A DNA stretch of 64,000 bases, taken from assembly GCA_046759385.1 (NCBI GenBank), contig JBHICC010000005.1, forward strand, positions 1 to 64,000. Reading direction: 5' to 3'. Source of the DNA: JBHICC01 sp046759385 (GTDB taxonomy: Bacteria; Pseudomonadota; Gammaproteobacteria; Acidiferrobacterales; SPGG2). The notes beneath the pieces were generated by a model, which was not told the origin of the DNA, made no database searches, and was given only the letters and a program-made list of their open reading frames with translations. The stretch's first letter is position 1, and the number at the start of each line of letters is the position of its first letter. The translations under genes were made by a program, and so were the position numbers. Positions 35,636 through 45,224 of this stretch are shown here, in pieces.

Positions 35636-35660
35636 AACGCGAAGACGCAAAGGCGCAAAG
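35636..35660. repeat. short intergenic GCAAAG-type repeat
   Basis: This motif (CGCGAAGACGCAAAGGCGC and flanking bases) is a type I recall in intergenic DNA of many bacterial genomes. A partly similar inverted copy (CTTTGCGCTTCTCGCG) occurs at 36605-36620, so the EamA gene between is bracketed. Function unknown; possibly a REP-like element. Confidence 0.4.
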
Positions 35661-35711
35661 TCTCTTCTAGATATTATTTTCACCCCAACATCTCTTTCGT
35701 CTTGCGTAAGC

Positions 35712-36581
35712 ATGGCAACGATTTCTAATCATTTGCGAGGAGTGACGTTGGCTACAGCGGGCGCGCTGATTATCAGTCCTGATGCGTTGATCCTACGTCT
35801 GATTACCACGGATCACTGGACCGTGCTGTTCTGGCGCGGTTTGCTTACAGCTCTGACCCTCGCCGTGTTATTCGTCGTAACGTACCCGCGCACTTTCGTA
35901 CAATATGTGCGCGTCATCGGCGGCCTTGGTATGCTCGCCGCCTTTCTGCTTGCGGTGACATCGATCCTGTTCGTCACGTCGATCACGCTCACCACGGCCG
36001 CCAACACGTTAGTGATTATTAGTGTTGCGCCGCTGCTGGCGGCCATCCTGAGTTTTGTTTTTTTAAGGGAGCATGTTCCGTTTCGCACATGGATTGCCAT
36101 CCTAGCGGCCTTGGCAGGAATCGCCATGATCTTTTCAGGGAACCTCGGTGGCGGCGCCTTGCTTGGCGACCTGTGCGCGCTGGCCACTGCCTTTTTTTTG
36201 GCGGCCCACCTAACGGTCGTTCGCCGGGCGCGTGCCAACGATATGCTTCCGGCTGTCGCAATAAGCGGCATCATAGTGGCAATAGCTTGCGTGCCGATTG
36301 CCAAGCCACTTGCCGTAACCACACCCGACATCGCGTTGCTGGCCGTACTTGGCATGGTAGTTTTGCCGCTAGCTTTTAGCCTGTTCGTGCGTGCACCCCG
36401 TTTCATCCCTGCGGCAGAGGTGGGGCTAATCATGTTGCTCGAGGCGATCCTGGGCCCGTTGTGGGTGTGGCTGGCTATTAACGAAATACCAAACGCGGCG
36501 ACTTTCGTCGGTGGGGGTGCGGTTTTGGCGACACTGATCGTGCATTCGGTGCTTGCGCTGAGAGCCCCCTCGGCGACTTAG
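35712..36581 (+). CDS. EamA/DMT family permease
   Basis: This 289-residue membrane protein has ten predicted helices in two EamA repeats (GAATATAGA-like start LATAGALIISPDALILRL, DHWTVLFWRGLLTALTL, then FVFLREHVPFRTWIAILAALAGIAMIF). It is unrelated in detail to the RarD-type protein at 25755-26699. These permeases export or import amino acids or other small metabolites; no substrate can be assigned. It precedes the giant uvrA gene on the same strand. Confidence 0.9.
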   Translation: MATISNHLRGVTLATAGALIISPDALILRLITTDHWTVLFWRGLLTALTLAVLFVVTYPRTFVQYVRVIGGLGMLAAFLLAVTSILFVTSITLTTAANTLVIISVAPLLAAILSFVFLREHVPFRTWIAILAALAGIAMIFSGNLGGGALLGDLCALATAFFLAAHLTVVRRARANDMLPAVAISGIIVAIACVPIAKPLAVTTPDIALLAVLGMVVLPLAFSLFVRAPRFIPAAEVGLIMLLEAILGPLWVWLAINEIPNAATFVGGGAVLATLIVHSVLALRAPSAT

Positions 36582-36642
36582 GGTCAAGGTTGTATCATTC
36601 TCTGCTTTGCGCTTCTCGCGGGATCTGATCATAAACACTCCA

Positions 36643-39600
36643 ATGGGTAAGGAATTTATAGTCATCGAAGGGGCACACCAGAACAACCTCAAGGGCTTTG
36701 ATCTGCGCCTGCCGCTTAACGAGCTCATTGTCGTTACTGGGGTCAGCGGATCTGGAAAGTCTTCACTCGCCTTCGACACTATTTACTCCGAAGGCCAACG
36801 CCGTTACGTCGAAACGTTCTCGCCCTACGCCCGCCAATTCCTTGACCGTATGGATAAGCCAAAGGCCAACCGCATTGACGGGATCCCACCCGCTATTGCG
36901 ATTGATCAAACGAACCCGGTGCGGACCTCGCGTTCTACGGTTGGCACCATGACGGAGCTCAACGATTACCTCAAACTACTGTTTGCTCGGGGAGCGCGTC
37001 TCTATTGTCGTGGATGCGGCAGACTGGTAAGTCGAGATTCGGCACAGAGCATTTTCGCCGAGCTTATGGTGCGCGTAAATAATGCTCCGAGCGCGCTCCC
37101 TTCGGTTGGCCTCGTCACTTTCCCGGTGCGCATTCCGGAGAACTTCTCTGAAATCGAAGTGAAGGCCTTGCTCGCGAGTCAAGGCTATAGCCGGATTCAT
37201 CGCAAACATGACCGGGTGCTTGAAGTTGTCCAGGATCGTTTACCTCTCGAGCGAAACGGGCGCGACCGCATTGTCGAGAGCCTTGAAGCGGCGCTGCATT
37301 ACGGCCGCGGTAACGTCAATATCTACCCACTCCATAGCGGTACGGGGACCGGCAACCCCTGGCGCTTCTCATCCAACCTGCAATGCCCAGAGTGCGATAT
37401 TCACTACAGCGATCCCATACCGAACTCGTTCTCATTCAATTCGCCTGTGGGCGCGTGCGCGAACTGTCGTGGTTTCGGTAGAACCATAGGTATTGACTAT
37501 GACCTAGTAATACCGGATGCGACGAAAACTCTGGCAGATGGTGCGGTTAAGCCGTGGCAAAGCGATAGTTACCGAGAGTGTCAAGATGACCTCGTACGTT
37601 TCGCCCGTAAGCGGCGAATCCCGATCGACATGCCGTGGCGCGACCTGACACAGGAGCAGAGACGTTGGGTCATCGAGGGCGAGGGAAGCTGGGAGGATGA
37701 CCTATGGTATGGCGCGGAGCGATTTTTTCGCTGGCTCGAGACCAAGAGCTACAAGATGCATATCCGGGTTCTTCTATCGAAGTACCGCGCCTACACGCCG
37801 TGCCCTGATTGTCAGGGCGCGCGGCTCACGCTTCACGCCTTGCTATGGCGGCTCGGTACACATACCGATGCGGATCAGGCTCTCCCTGCAAACGAACGAT
37901 TTCAGCCTGCTAACGCTAACTCGGTAGGCGCGCTGCCAGGACTCACTATTCACGATGTGATGCTTTTGCCTATCGAGCGTTGCTATGCCTTCTTTCGACA
38001 CTTACGTCTCCGCGCACCGATGGACGAGGCCGCTGAGCTGCTCGTTAGCGAAATTCGAAGTCGCTTACGCTATCTCGTCGACGTCGGCCTTGGCTATCTC
38101 ACACTAGACCGGCAGTCGCGTACTTTGAGCGGCGGCGAAATCCAGCGGATCAACCTGACGACAGCGCTTGGTACCTCGTTGGTGAACGCATTGTTCGTCC
38201 TCGATGAGCCAAGCATTGGCCTACATGCACGTGACATGCAACGCGTTACCCGTGTGCTGCATCGGCTACGCGACGCCGGCAACTCGCTGATCGTCGTTGA
38301 ACACGACAGTCAAGTCATGTTTGCGGCAGATCGCATTCTGGACCTCGGGCCCGGGCCGGGCGAGGACGGTGGACAGATAGTCTTCATGGGCAAACCGACT
38401 GAGCTATTGCGCTGCAAACGTTCGCTTACTGCGCAGTATCTGACCGGAAAAAGAAAGATTACAGCCAACGGCGAGGATAAGGCGCAAGCAATCACGTCCG
38501 CCACACATCACTTGCAGATTATTGGGGCAACCGAACACAACCTCAAGCACATCGATGTGGGTATCCCGCTTAACCGCCTAGTGTGCGTAACCGGAGTCAG
38601 CGGTTCGGGCAAGTCAACACTGATTCGTGATGTCCTCTACAACGCGCTCTGCAAGCTGAAAGCAAAGCCGAAAGAACAGCCAGGGAATCATCGCGAAATC
38701 CGTGGCCACGAGCATTTGAATGACATCGTCATGGTCGACCAGTCGCCAATCGGTAAGACTACCCGTTCCAACCCCGCCAGCTATGTCGGTGCTCTAGATG
38801 CTATTCGCAAAGCGTTCGCCACCGAGCCGTTATCGCGAGAGCGTCGGTACACGGCGGGAACGTTTAGCTTTAACGCCGGCACCGGCCGCTGCCCCACTTG
38901 CGGAGGTAATGGTTTCGAGCGTGTAGAGATGCAGTTTCTAAGTGATGTCTATCTGCGCTGCGCGGACTGTGACGGTCGCCGTTACCGACCCGAGGTCTTG
39001 GAGGTGAAGCGTTTACCTGCTGCCGCCTCTGCAGTTGGTGCCGACGCCAAATCGATCGCCGATGTCCTTGATATGACTGTGTCAAAAGCAATCGATTTCT
39101 TTGCTGATGCGCCTGATGTTCTAGGTCGACTTGAACCGTTGCAGGCGGTGGGACTGGAGTACATGAAGCTCGGCCAGCCCGTGCCTACCTTGAGCGGTGG
39201 TGAGGCACAGCGGCTGAAGCTGGCTGGTCATCTAGCCAAAGCGCGCCGTGGGCGCAATGGCGATACAAACGCCTTGCTCCTTTTTGATGAGCCAACGACC
39301 GGCTTGCACTTCGACGATATCGCCAAACTTTTGAGCGCCCTTCGACAATTGATCGAACAAGGACATTCACTGGTGGTCATCGAACACAATTTGGACATAA
39401 TCAGGGCCGCCGATTGGATCATCGATCTCGGTCCGGAGGGCGGAGATAGCGGTGGTGAGTTAGTCTGCGTGGGCGCCCCAGCGGACGTGATGAAATGCCA
39501 TCAAAGCCATACTGGAGCTGCCCTTCGTGAGTATCAACAGACTAATCCCGTTTCTCCGATAACCCTTCGTGAATCTGCGCAAAAAGGCCTCCTTTCCCGG

Positions 39601-42273
39601 ACGGTGACAGCGAAAGGCAAAGCGCACAATCACGCCATAGCGATCCACAACGCACGTGAGCATAACCTCAAAAACATCGACATACGAATCCCGCGCGACC
39701 GTTTCACCGTGATTACCGGTATCAGTGGAAGCGGCAAGAGTACCGTGGCGTTCGATATTCTGTTTGCTGAAGGTCAACGCCGCTATCTTGAATCATTGAA
39801 CGCTTACGCGCGACAGTTTGTGCAGCCGGCCGCACGCCCAGACGTGGATGCGATCTTTGGTGTTCCACCGACGGTCGCGATCGAACAACGCACCAGCCGC
39901 GGTGGACGTAAAAGCACCGTGGCAACTATGACAGAGATATACCATTTCCTACGGCTGCTGTTCGTCAAGCTCGGTACTCAACACTGTCCGCAGTGCGATA
40001 TTCCGATTCAACCGCAATCGGCGGAGACAATAATCGCAAGAATCATGCGTAGCTACCGGGGCAAGCGAATCCACCTGCTGGCACCGCTAATTGTCGCACG
40101 CAAAGGCTACTATACGGATCTGGCGCAATGGGCTGCACGCAAAGGTTTCTCAAATCTGCGTGTCGATGGCAATTTTGCCCCAACCGACGACTGGCCCAGA
40201 CTAAGTCGCTTCAAAGAGCATACCATCGAGTTGCCGGTTGGCGAGATTAGGGTCACGCCCAGAGTGGAAAACGAGCTGCGTGAGCTGGTTCAACGGGCGT
40301 TGGATTTTGGCAAAGGTGTTGTCCAAGTCCTCGCCCATCAGCGTACAGCGAAAAGCATTCGAAAACGGATTTTTTCAACGCGTCGGTCCTGCTCGGGTTG
40401 TGGTCGCAGCTTCGATGAGCTCGATCCGCGCCTGTTTTCTTTCAACTCAAAGCATGGCTGGTGCGATGACTGTTATGGAACAGGCCTCTCGCTTGAAGGC
40501 TTCGATGAGAACCAGAGTGGTGAAGAGATTTGGTGGAACGAATGGTGGGAAGACGAGGATAACCTGTGCTCCACCTGCGATGGACAGCGCTTGTGTCCGG
40601 AGGCTTTGGCCGTACGATTCAAGGACCACTCGATCGTTGAGCTGGCTGGTAAATCGGTGCGCGAGGCAGAGAAATTTTTTAGCACCTTGCGCTTGCACGA
40701 TCGTGAGGCGCTGGTCGCCCGTGATGTCCTGGCAGAGCTTCATTCTCGCCTAGCCTTCCTGATACATGTTGGATTGTCCTACCTCACATTAGATCGTGCG
40801 GCACCGACCTTAAGCGGCGGTGAAGCACAACGTATCCGATTGGCGTCTCAATTGGGATCGAATCTACGAGGCGTGTGCTACATTCTGGACGAACCGACGA
40901 TTGGCTTGCATGCGAGAGACAATCGCATGCTCCTCGATACCCTTCAGAAGCTCGAGTCAAAGGGTAATACTGTTGTTGTCGTCGAGCACGACGAAGAGAC
41001 CATCAGGCAGGCTGAACACATAATCGACCTCGGCCCTGGCGCTGGGTTGAACGGCGGACAGGTTGTCTGTGAAGGTACAGTACAACAGCTCTTACGCAAT
41101 CAGCACTCTATAACGGGTCGCTTCCTAGCTAAACCCCTAAAGCATCCGTTGCCAAGAACAACGCACTGGGGAGATTGCGAAGACAACGCAGAGCTCGAGA
41201 TCAACGACGCGTATCTGCACAACTTGAAAAACATAGACGCGCGTATCCCGCTCCAGCGTTTAGTCTGTGTTACCGGTGTCAGCGGCAGCGGCAAGAGCAC
41301 ACTAGTGAGGGATGTCTTGCATGACAATTTACAACAGCTCCTGCGAACCAGGCGGCCGCGATCTACACGACGCCGTGTTACGCCACGGCTGTTCGGTTGT
41401 GCGACAATCAAAGAGTGGACTAAGGTGCAACGCGTTCTCGAAGTCGATCAGACCCCTATCGGCAAGACCCCACGGTCGTGCCCTGCCACATATGTCGGGT
41501 TTTGGGACTATATACGACGCCTGTTTGCCGGAACGCCCGAGGCACGCATGCGTGGCTACTCGCCAGCACGGTTTTCCTTCAACGTGAGCGGCGGGCGCTG
41601 TGACATCTGCGAAGGCCAAGGTCTGAGAAAAATTGAGATGAGCTTTCTGCCCGATGTCAGAATTCCGTGCGAGACCTGCGCCGGTGCACGGTTCAACACG
41701 GAGACCCTGACGGCTCAGTTCAAGGGCAAAACTATTGCTGATGTGCTGGCAATGAGTGTCGATGAGGCGGTAGATTTTTTTATCGCACACACCCCGATTC
41801 ATCATGCGCTCAAGCTGCTGCAAGACGTCGGGCTAGGTTATCTCACCTTAGGCCAACAAAGCCCGACGTTGAGTGGCGGTGAGGCCCAGCGAATTAAGCT
41901 CGTAACCGAGCTGGCTAAAGCGAAACCAGTGGAATCGGGCCGTACGCACTCTGGCTCGTCAGCACGAAACGCGACACTCTATATACTCGATGAACCAACT
42001 ATCGGTCTGCACATGGCAGATGTGGAAAAACTCATACGCGTATTACATCGCTTGGTCGCCGCTGGCAATACGGTTGTGATCATCGAACACAATCTCGATG
42101 TCATCGCGGAAGCAGATTGGGTGATCGACCTCGGCCCCGAAGGTGGCGATGCGGGTGGTTGTATTGTCGCTCAGGGAACGCCGGAAAAAGTAGCTCGTGT
42201 GAAACGACGCTCTCATACGGCAAAGATCCTGGCGGGATTTCTGAAAGAACGAAGCGCACTAACTTTGACTTAG
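36643..42273 (+). CDS. uvrA: double-length UvrA (two tandem UvrA units in one chain)
   Basis: This single open frame of 1876 residues holds four ABC ATPase cassettes where normal UvrA (about 940) has two. Walker A motifs (GVSGSGKS or GISGSGKS) lie near residues 32, 650, 1025 and 1544. Signatures (TLSGGEIQRI or TLSGGEAQR) are near 495, 849, 1389 and 1742, each followed by a DEP(S/T)xGLH Walker B. Zinc-finger CxxC pairs occur in both units, and the UvrB-binding insert is best preserved in unit two (LAPLIVARKGYYTDL). UvrA is the damage sensor of nucleotide excision repair and works as a dimer, so this chain is in effect a covalent dimer. Chlamydial UvrA is also double length. No uvrB is adjacent. 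ATG 36643 is chosen over a TTG at 36607. Confidence 0.93.
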   Translation: MGKEFIVIEGAHQNNLKGFDLRLPLNELIVVTGVSGSGKSSLAFDTIYSEGQRRYVETFSPYARQFLDRMDKPKANRIDGIPPAIAIDQTNPVRTSRSTVGTMTELNDYLKLLFARGARLYCRGCGRLVSRDSAQSIFAELMVRVNNAPSALPSVGLVTFPVRIPENFSEIEVKALLASQGYSRIHRKHDRVLEVVQDRLPLERNGRDRIVESLEAALHYGRGNVNIYPLHSGTGTGNPWRFSSNLQCPECDIHYSDPIPNSFSFNSPVGACANCRGFGRTIGIDYDLVIPDATKTLADGAVKPWQSDSYRECQDDLVRFARKRRIPIDMPWRDLTQEQRRWVIEGEGSWEDDLWYGAERFFRWLETKSYKMHIRVLLSKYRAYTPCPDCQGARLTLHALLWRLGTHTDADQALPANERFQPANANSVGALPGLTIHDVMLLPIERCYAFFRHLRLRAPMDEAAELLVSEIRSRLRYLVDVGLGYLTLDRQSRTLSGGEIQRINLTTALGTSLVNALFVLDEPSIGLHARDMQRVTRVLHRLRDAGNSLIVVEHDSQVMFAADRILDLGPGPGEDGGQIVFMGKPTELLRCKRSLTAQYLTGKRKITANGEDKAQAITSATHHLQIIGATEHNLKHIDVGIPLNRLVCVTGVSGSGKSTLIRDVLYNALCKLKAKPKEQPGNHREIRGHEHLNDIVMVDQSPIGKTTRSNPASYVGALDAIRKAFATEPLSRERRYTAGTFSFNAGTGRCPTCGGNGFERVEMQFLSDVYLRCADCDGRRYRPEVLEVKRLPAAASAVGADAKSIADVLDMTVSKAIDFFADAPDVLGRLEPLQAVGLEYMKLGQPVPTLSGGEAQRLKLAGHLAKARRGRNGDTNALLLFDEPTTGLHFDDIAKLLSALRQLIEQGHSLVVIEHNLDIIRAADWIIDLGPEGGDSGGELVCVGAPADVMKCHQSHTGAALREYQQTNPVSPITLRESAQKGLLSRTVTAKGKAHNHAIAIHNAREHNLKNIDIRIPRDRFTVITGISGSGKSTVAFDILFAEGQRRYLESLNAYARQFVQPAARPDVDAIFGVPPTVAIEQRTSRGGRKSTVATMTEIYHFLRLLFVKLGTQHCPQCDIPIQPQSAETIIARIMRSYRGKRIHLLAPLIVARKGYYTDLAQWAARKGFSNLRVDGNFAPTDDWPRLSRFKEHTIELPVGEIRVTPRVENELRELVQRALDFGKGVVQVLAHQRTAKSIRKRIFSTRRSCSGCGRSFDELDPRLFSFNSKHGWCDDCYGTGLSLEGFDENQSGEEIWWNEWWEDEDNLCSTCDGQRLCPEALAVRFKDHSIVELAGKSVREAEKFFSTLRLHDREALVARDVLAELHSRLAFLIHVGLSYLTLDRAAPTLSGGEAQRIRLASQLGSNLRGVCYILDEPTIGLHARDNRMLLDTLQKLESKGNTVVVVEHDEETIRQAEHIIDLGPGAGLNGGQVVCEGTVQQLLRNQHSITGRFLAKPLKHPLPRTTHWGDCEDNAELEINDAYLHNLKNIDARIPLQRLVCVTGVSGSGKSTLVRDVLHDNLQQLLRTRRPRSTRRRVTPRLFGCATIKEWTKVQRVLEVDQTPIGKTPRSCPATYVGFWDYIRRLFAGTPEARMRGYSPARFSFNVSGGRCDICEGQGLRKIEMSFLPDVRIPCETCAGARFNTETLTAQFKGKTIADVLAMSVDEAVDFFIAHTPIHHALKLLQDVGLGYLTLGQQSPTLSGGEAQRIKLVTELAKAKPVESGRTHSGSSARNATLYILDEPTIGLHMADVEKLIRVLHRLVAAGNTVVIIEHNLDVIAEADWVIDLGPEGGDAGGCIVAQGTPEKVARVKRRSHTAKILAGFLKERSALTLT

Positions 42274-42287
42274 GAACGAAGGTGCCA

Positions 42288-43442
42288 TCATCCTTTCACA
42301 GTCAAATCGAGCGATGCCTGGTGCAGCGGCTGGCACCCCTCTTCCGTCACCTGTACCGTTTGACCCAATGTCATCGCCCGATTTGTATCACTATTCATAA
42401 GAATCATATGCAAAAAGAAAACCATATTGGGTTGTACAATAATCGGGTTGCCTGCGTAGAACATTGGCCAATCCATCCACGTCGGTGTATAGGTGGCGCC
42501 GAGACTGTAGCCGCAGGCGTTTAGTCTATGCGCTCGGTACCCCGCCGCGTCCAGCGCCCGGGCATGGGCGTCAAACACATCCCCCATCGGCCGCCCCGGT
42601 TTTAGCGCCTCCATAGAGTGATGCAGCGCTGCTAAACATGCCTGATGCATATCGACGTGTTCCGGGTCGGTGTCACCTATTAATAAGGTACGCATCAGGC
42701 ATGCATGATAGCGTCGATATACGCCGGCGAATTCCAATGTTATTTGATCTTTCTCGCCCAGGTAGCGCCGGCCCGTGAAATAGCGGCACAGAAGCGCGTC
42801 GTGTCCAGAGCCGATGATGTACTCATTGCTGGGATAATCACCGCCCCCGCGAAACACCTGCGCATGCATTTCGGCCAGGATATCGCCCTCAAAGGCGCCG
42901 GCACCTGAAAGCGCTATGGCCCTTTCGAGCGCCGCGTCCGCAAGCTGCCCTGCACGGCGAATGTAATCAATCTCGCTCCGACTCTTAATTACACGAAACC
43001 GGCTGACTAGATCGGACACATCTTCGAGCACGCAGAATCTTCCAAGTGCTGCCTCCACTTGACGCCAGTTGTGCGCGGTAAGGCCGTAGGCATCAAACTC
43101 GATGCCAAGTCTTTTCCCCCTGCACTTATGCTCGGTCAGAATCGCGCGCAGATCGTGGGCCGGGTTTTTGCCCGCTTCATCAACCCAGACGCGGATGTCT
43201 TCGATAACCGACGTGTGTTGTGCTTGTCTAAGATCGGGGGCACGTGTCAACAGTGTCATGCGCCCATCGGCGCCGAGGTACAGACACTGGAAGAAGCAAT
43301 AACCGAATGTGTCGTAGCCCGTCAGGTAATACATGCTTTCCTGGCGGAATATCAGCAACCCGTCCAAGCCGCGGTCGACCATTTGCCCGATCGCGGCCTC
43401 TCGTCTCTCAGCCAACTCTTGCTCAGAAAAATGGATGGCCAT
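42288..43442 (-). CDS. creatinase-like M24 protein lacking metal ligands
   Basis: This 384-residue protein has the creatinase N-terminal domain (to about 140) and a pita-bread M24 domain. In metallo members the motif is D-x-G ... Y-x-x-D-x-x-R-T and later GHGxG. Here they read LEFAGVYRRYHACLMRT (Asp replaced by Glu237 and Cys248) and CGYSLG (His replaced by Tyr312). Loss of these ligands is the pattern of creatinase, a metal-free M24 amidinohydrolase that makes sarcosine and urea; ectoine hydrolase DoeA is another M24 relative in osmolyte catabolism. It is divergent from RidA and the M20 gene. The reaction is likely hydrolysis of an amide or amidine in the same pathway. Confidence 0.85.
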   Translation of the reverse strand: MAIHFSEQELAERREAAIGQMVDRGLDGLLIFRQESMYYLTGYDTFGYCFFQCLYLGADGRMTLLTRAPDLRQAQHTSVIEDIRVWVDEAGKNPAHDLRAILTEHKCRGKRLGIEFDAYGLTAHNWRQVEAALGRFCVLEDVSDLVSRFRVIKSRSEIDYIRRAGQLADAALERAIALSGAGAFEGDILAEMHAQVFRGGGDYPSNEYIIGSGHDALLCRYFTGRRYLGEKDQITLEFAGVYRRYHACLMRTLLIGDTDPEHVDMHQACLAALHHSMEALKPGRPMGDVFDAHARALDAAGYRAHRLNACGYSLGATYTPTWMDWPMFYAGNPIIVQPNMVFFLHMILMNSDTNRAMTLGQTVQVTEEGCQPLHQASLDLTVKG

Positions 43443-43551
43443 CGCTAACTTATTGCTTAGGCTTGTGAAATATATCCGGCAGTCGACAAACGTTATACCA
43501 TACCCTGCTCGGGTCGAATCAGCAGAACGCCATCACGATGGAGTGAATACT

Positions 43552-43968
43552 ATGGCACATGTCCGACTTCGCAAATACAACACCAAGGATATTTACCAAG
43601 GCCAGGCCTACGATAACGATCTATGTATGGTCGTGCGGGCAGGAAACCATATCTTTCTTCGCGGCCAAACAGGTATGGATCTCGAGGGAAACATGGTCGG
43701 CGTAGGCGACCCTGGGGCGCAGGCAGAAAATGCGATGAAATGTGTGAAGCTCCTGCTCGAGGAGACTGGTGCGAAGCTTGAGCATATCTGTAAGATCACG
43801 ATCTACGTTACTGATCGCTCACATCGTGTTCCGGTCTACCAGGTTGTCGGCAAATGGCTCAAGGGAGTGTACCCTTGTTCGACCGGTTTGATTGTGAATG
43901 GACTGGCGAAACCAGAGATGCTAATGGAAATTGATGTTGAAGCAGTGATACCAGACGGGAAACCGTGA
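43552..43968 (+). CDS. RidA/YjgF family protein
   Basis: This 139-residue protein has the RidA core GQTGMDLEGNMVGVGDPGAQAENAMKCVKLLLEETGAKLEHICKITIYVTDR and ends MLMEIDVEAVIP. RidA proteins hydrolyse reactive enamines and imines from PLP or flavin enzymes. The usual catalytic Arg-containing strand near residue 105 reads STGLIVNGLA and lacks that Arg, so it may belong to another Rid subgroup. The ATG at 43552 follows a GGAG. Its stop overlaps the M20 gene start (GTGA). Cyclodeaminase and PLP-enzyme genes downstream would create such imines. Confidence 0.88.
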   Translation: MAHVRLRKYNTKDIYQGQAYDNDLCMVVRAGNHIFLRGQTGMDLEGNMVGVGDPGAQAENAMKCVKLLLEETGAKLEHICKITIYVTDRSHRVPVYQVVGKWLKGVYPCSTGLIVNGLAKPEMLMEIDVEAVIPDGKP

Positions 43969-45140
43969 GTAACATGTCCGCGAGCGGACTCGTTAGCATC
44001 GACATGATCAAGCAGCTTGTGTCGTTTGACACGACTAGCCGCAACTCGAATCTAACCCTGATCGAGTACATCCGCGATTATCTCACCGATCTCGGTATCG
44101 ACTCACATCTGACGTTTGACGACGGCCGTAAAAAAGCCAACCTTTATGCGACCTGTGGCCCCCAGCATACATCGGGCGTTCTATTGTCTGGGCATACGGA
44201 CTGTGTGCCAGTCGATAACCAGGACTGGAACACGGACCCATTCGTGGTGAAGGAACAGCAAGGTCGGTTGTATGGAAGAGGCACAAGCGATATGAAGTCC
44301 TTCATCGCGATCGCTTTGGCTGTTCTGCCGAGGATTCTAGAGCGCGGGCTGAGAACACCCGTTCACTTTGCGTTTTCATACGACGAGGAAATAGGCTGTG
44401 TGGGCGTTCACCGATTGATTGCCCAACTCGAATCGATGCCTGTGAAGCCTCGCGCCTGCGTCGTTGGTGAACCCACAGGTATGCAGGTAGTCACCGGTCA
44501 TAAAGGCAAGCAAGCGGTGCGTTGCCGAGTTCACGGTTTAGAAGCGCACTCGGCTCTGACCGATAAAGGCGTAAATGCAGTCGAAATTGCCGCCGAACTG
44601 GTCGCGCTGCTGCGCAAAATCGGCCAACGGTTGCGCGAGCAGGGTCCATTCGATCGCGCGTTCGATCCGCCTTTCACTACTGTACACACTGGCCTTATCC
44701 AAGGCGGTACCGCCCTGAATATTGTCCCGAAAAGCTGTGATTTCGAGTACGAGATTCGAAATCTTCCGGATCACGATGTCCAGCCCCTGCTCAAAGAAGT
44801 AAGAGACTACGCTGAGAGGGTTTTGTTGCCCGAGATGCAGCGGGTTTCGAAAGATGCAGGTTTCTCCTGGGAACGGCTGGCCTGCTATCCGGGATTAGTT
44901 GTCGATGAGGGCGGCGACGCGACACAGCTGGCGAAGCGCATAAGCGGCAGCGTGTCTTCAGTTAAGGTGAGTTTCGGCACCGAAGGTGGATTGTTTCAGG
45001 ATGCGGGTATCCCGACTGTCGTCTGCGGTCCAGGCTTTGTGGAGCAAGCACACAAACCGAATGAGTTCATCGATCTCGACCAGGTCGCTCGAGGCGAAGC
45101 GTTTGTTTCACGGTTGATGGAAGAGCTTTGCGACCGGTAG
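43965..45140 (+). CDS. M20 family deacetylase, ArgE/DapE-like
   Basis: This 391-residue protein has zinc site motifs LLSGHTDCVPVDN (His and Asp ligands), GRGTSDMKSF, SYDEEIGCVG (Glu-Glu) and the C-terminal HKPNEFID, with the dimerisation domain in the middle (GKQAVRCRVHGLEAHSA). It resembles acetylornithine deacetylase ArgE. With the M24, cyclodeaminase and transaminase neighbours it more likely deacylates a catabolic intermediate, as DoeB does to N-acetyl-diaminobutyrate, than serving arginine synthesis. The GTG start at 43965 overlaps ridA. Confidence 0.89.
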   Translation: MSNMSASGLVSIDMIKQLVSFDTTSRNSNLTLIEYIRDYLTDLGIDSHLTFDDGRKKANLYATCGPQHTSGVLLSGHTDCVPVDNQDWNTDPFVVKEQQGRLYGRGTSDMKSFIAIALAVLPRILERGLRTPVHFAFSYDEEIGCVGVHRLIAQLESMPVKPRACVVGEPTGMQVVTGHKGKQAVRCRVHGLEAHSALTDKGVNAVEIAAELVALLRKIGQRLREQGPFDRAFDPPFTTVHTGLIQGGTALNIVPKSCDFEYEIRNLPDHDVQPLLKEVRDYAERVLLPEMQRVSKDAGFSWERLACYPGLVVDEGGDATQLAKRISGSVSSVKVSFGTEGGLFQDAGIPTVVCGPGFVEQAHKPNEFIDLDQVARGEAFVSRLMEELCDR

Positions 45141-45224
45141 CGATATAATCACCCGACCGAGCCGATCTGTGACCAGATCAAGTTTCGCAGCCTGAAAGCT
45201 ACCCGCCAGCCGCCTACAGAAGAC

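Noticed and set aside
35813..36433. 206-codon open frame antisense to the EamA permease gene
   Set aside because: The sense frame is a typical ten-helix permease; the other is a GC-rich shadow.
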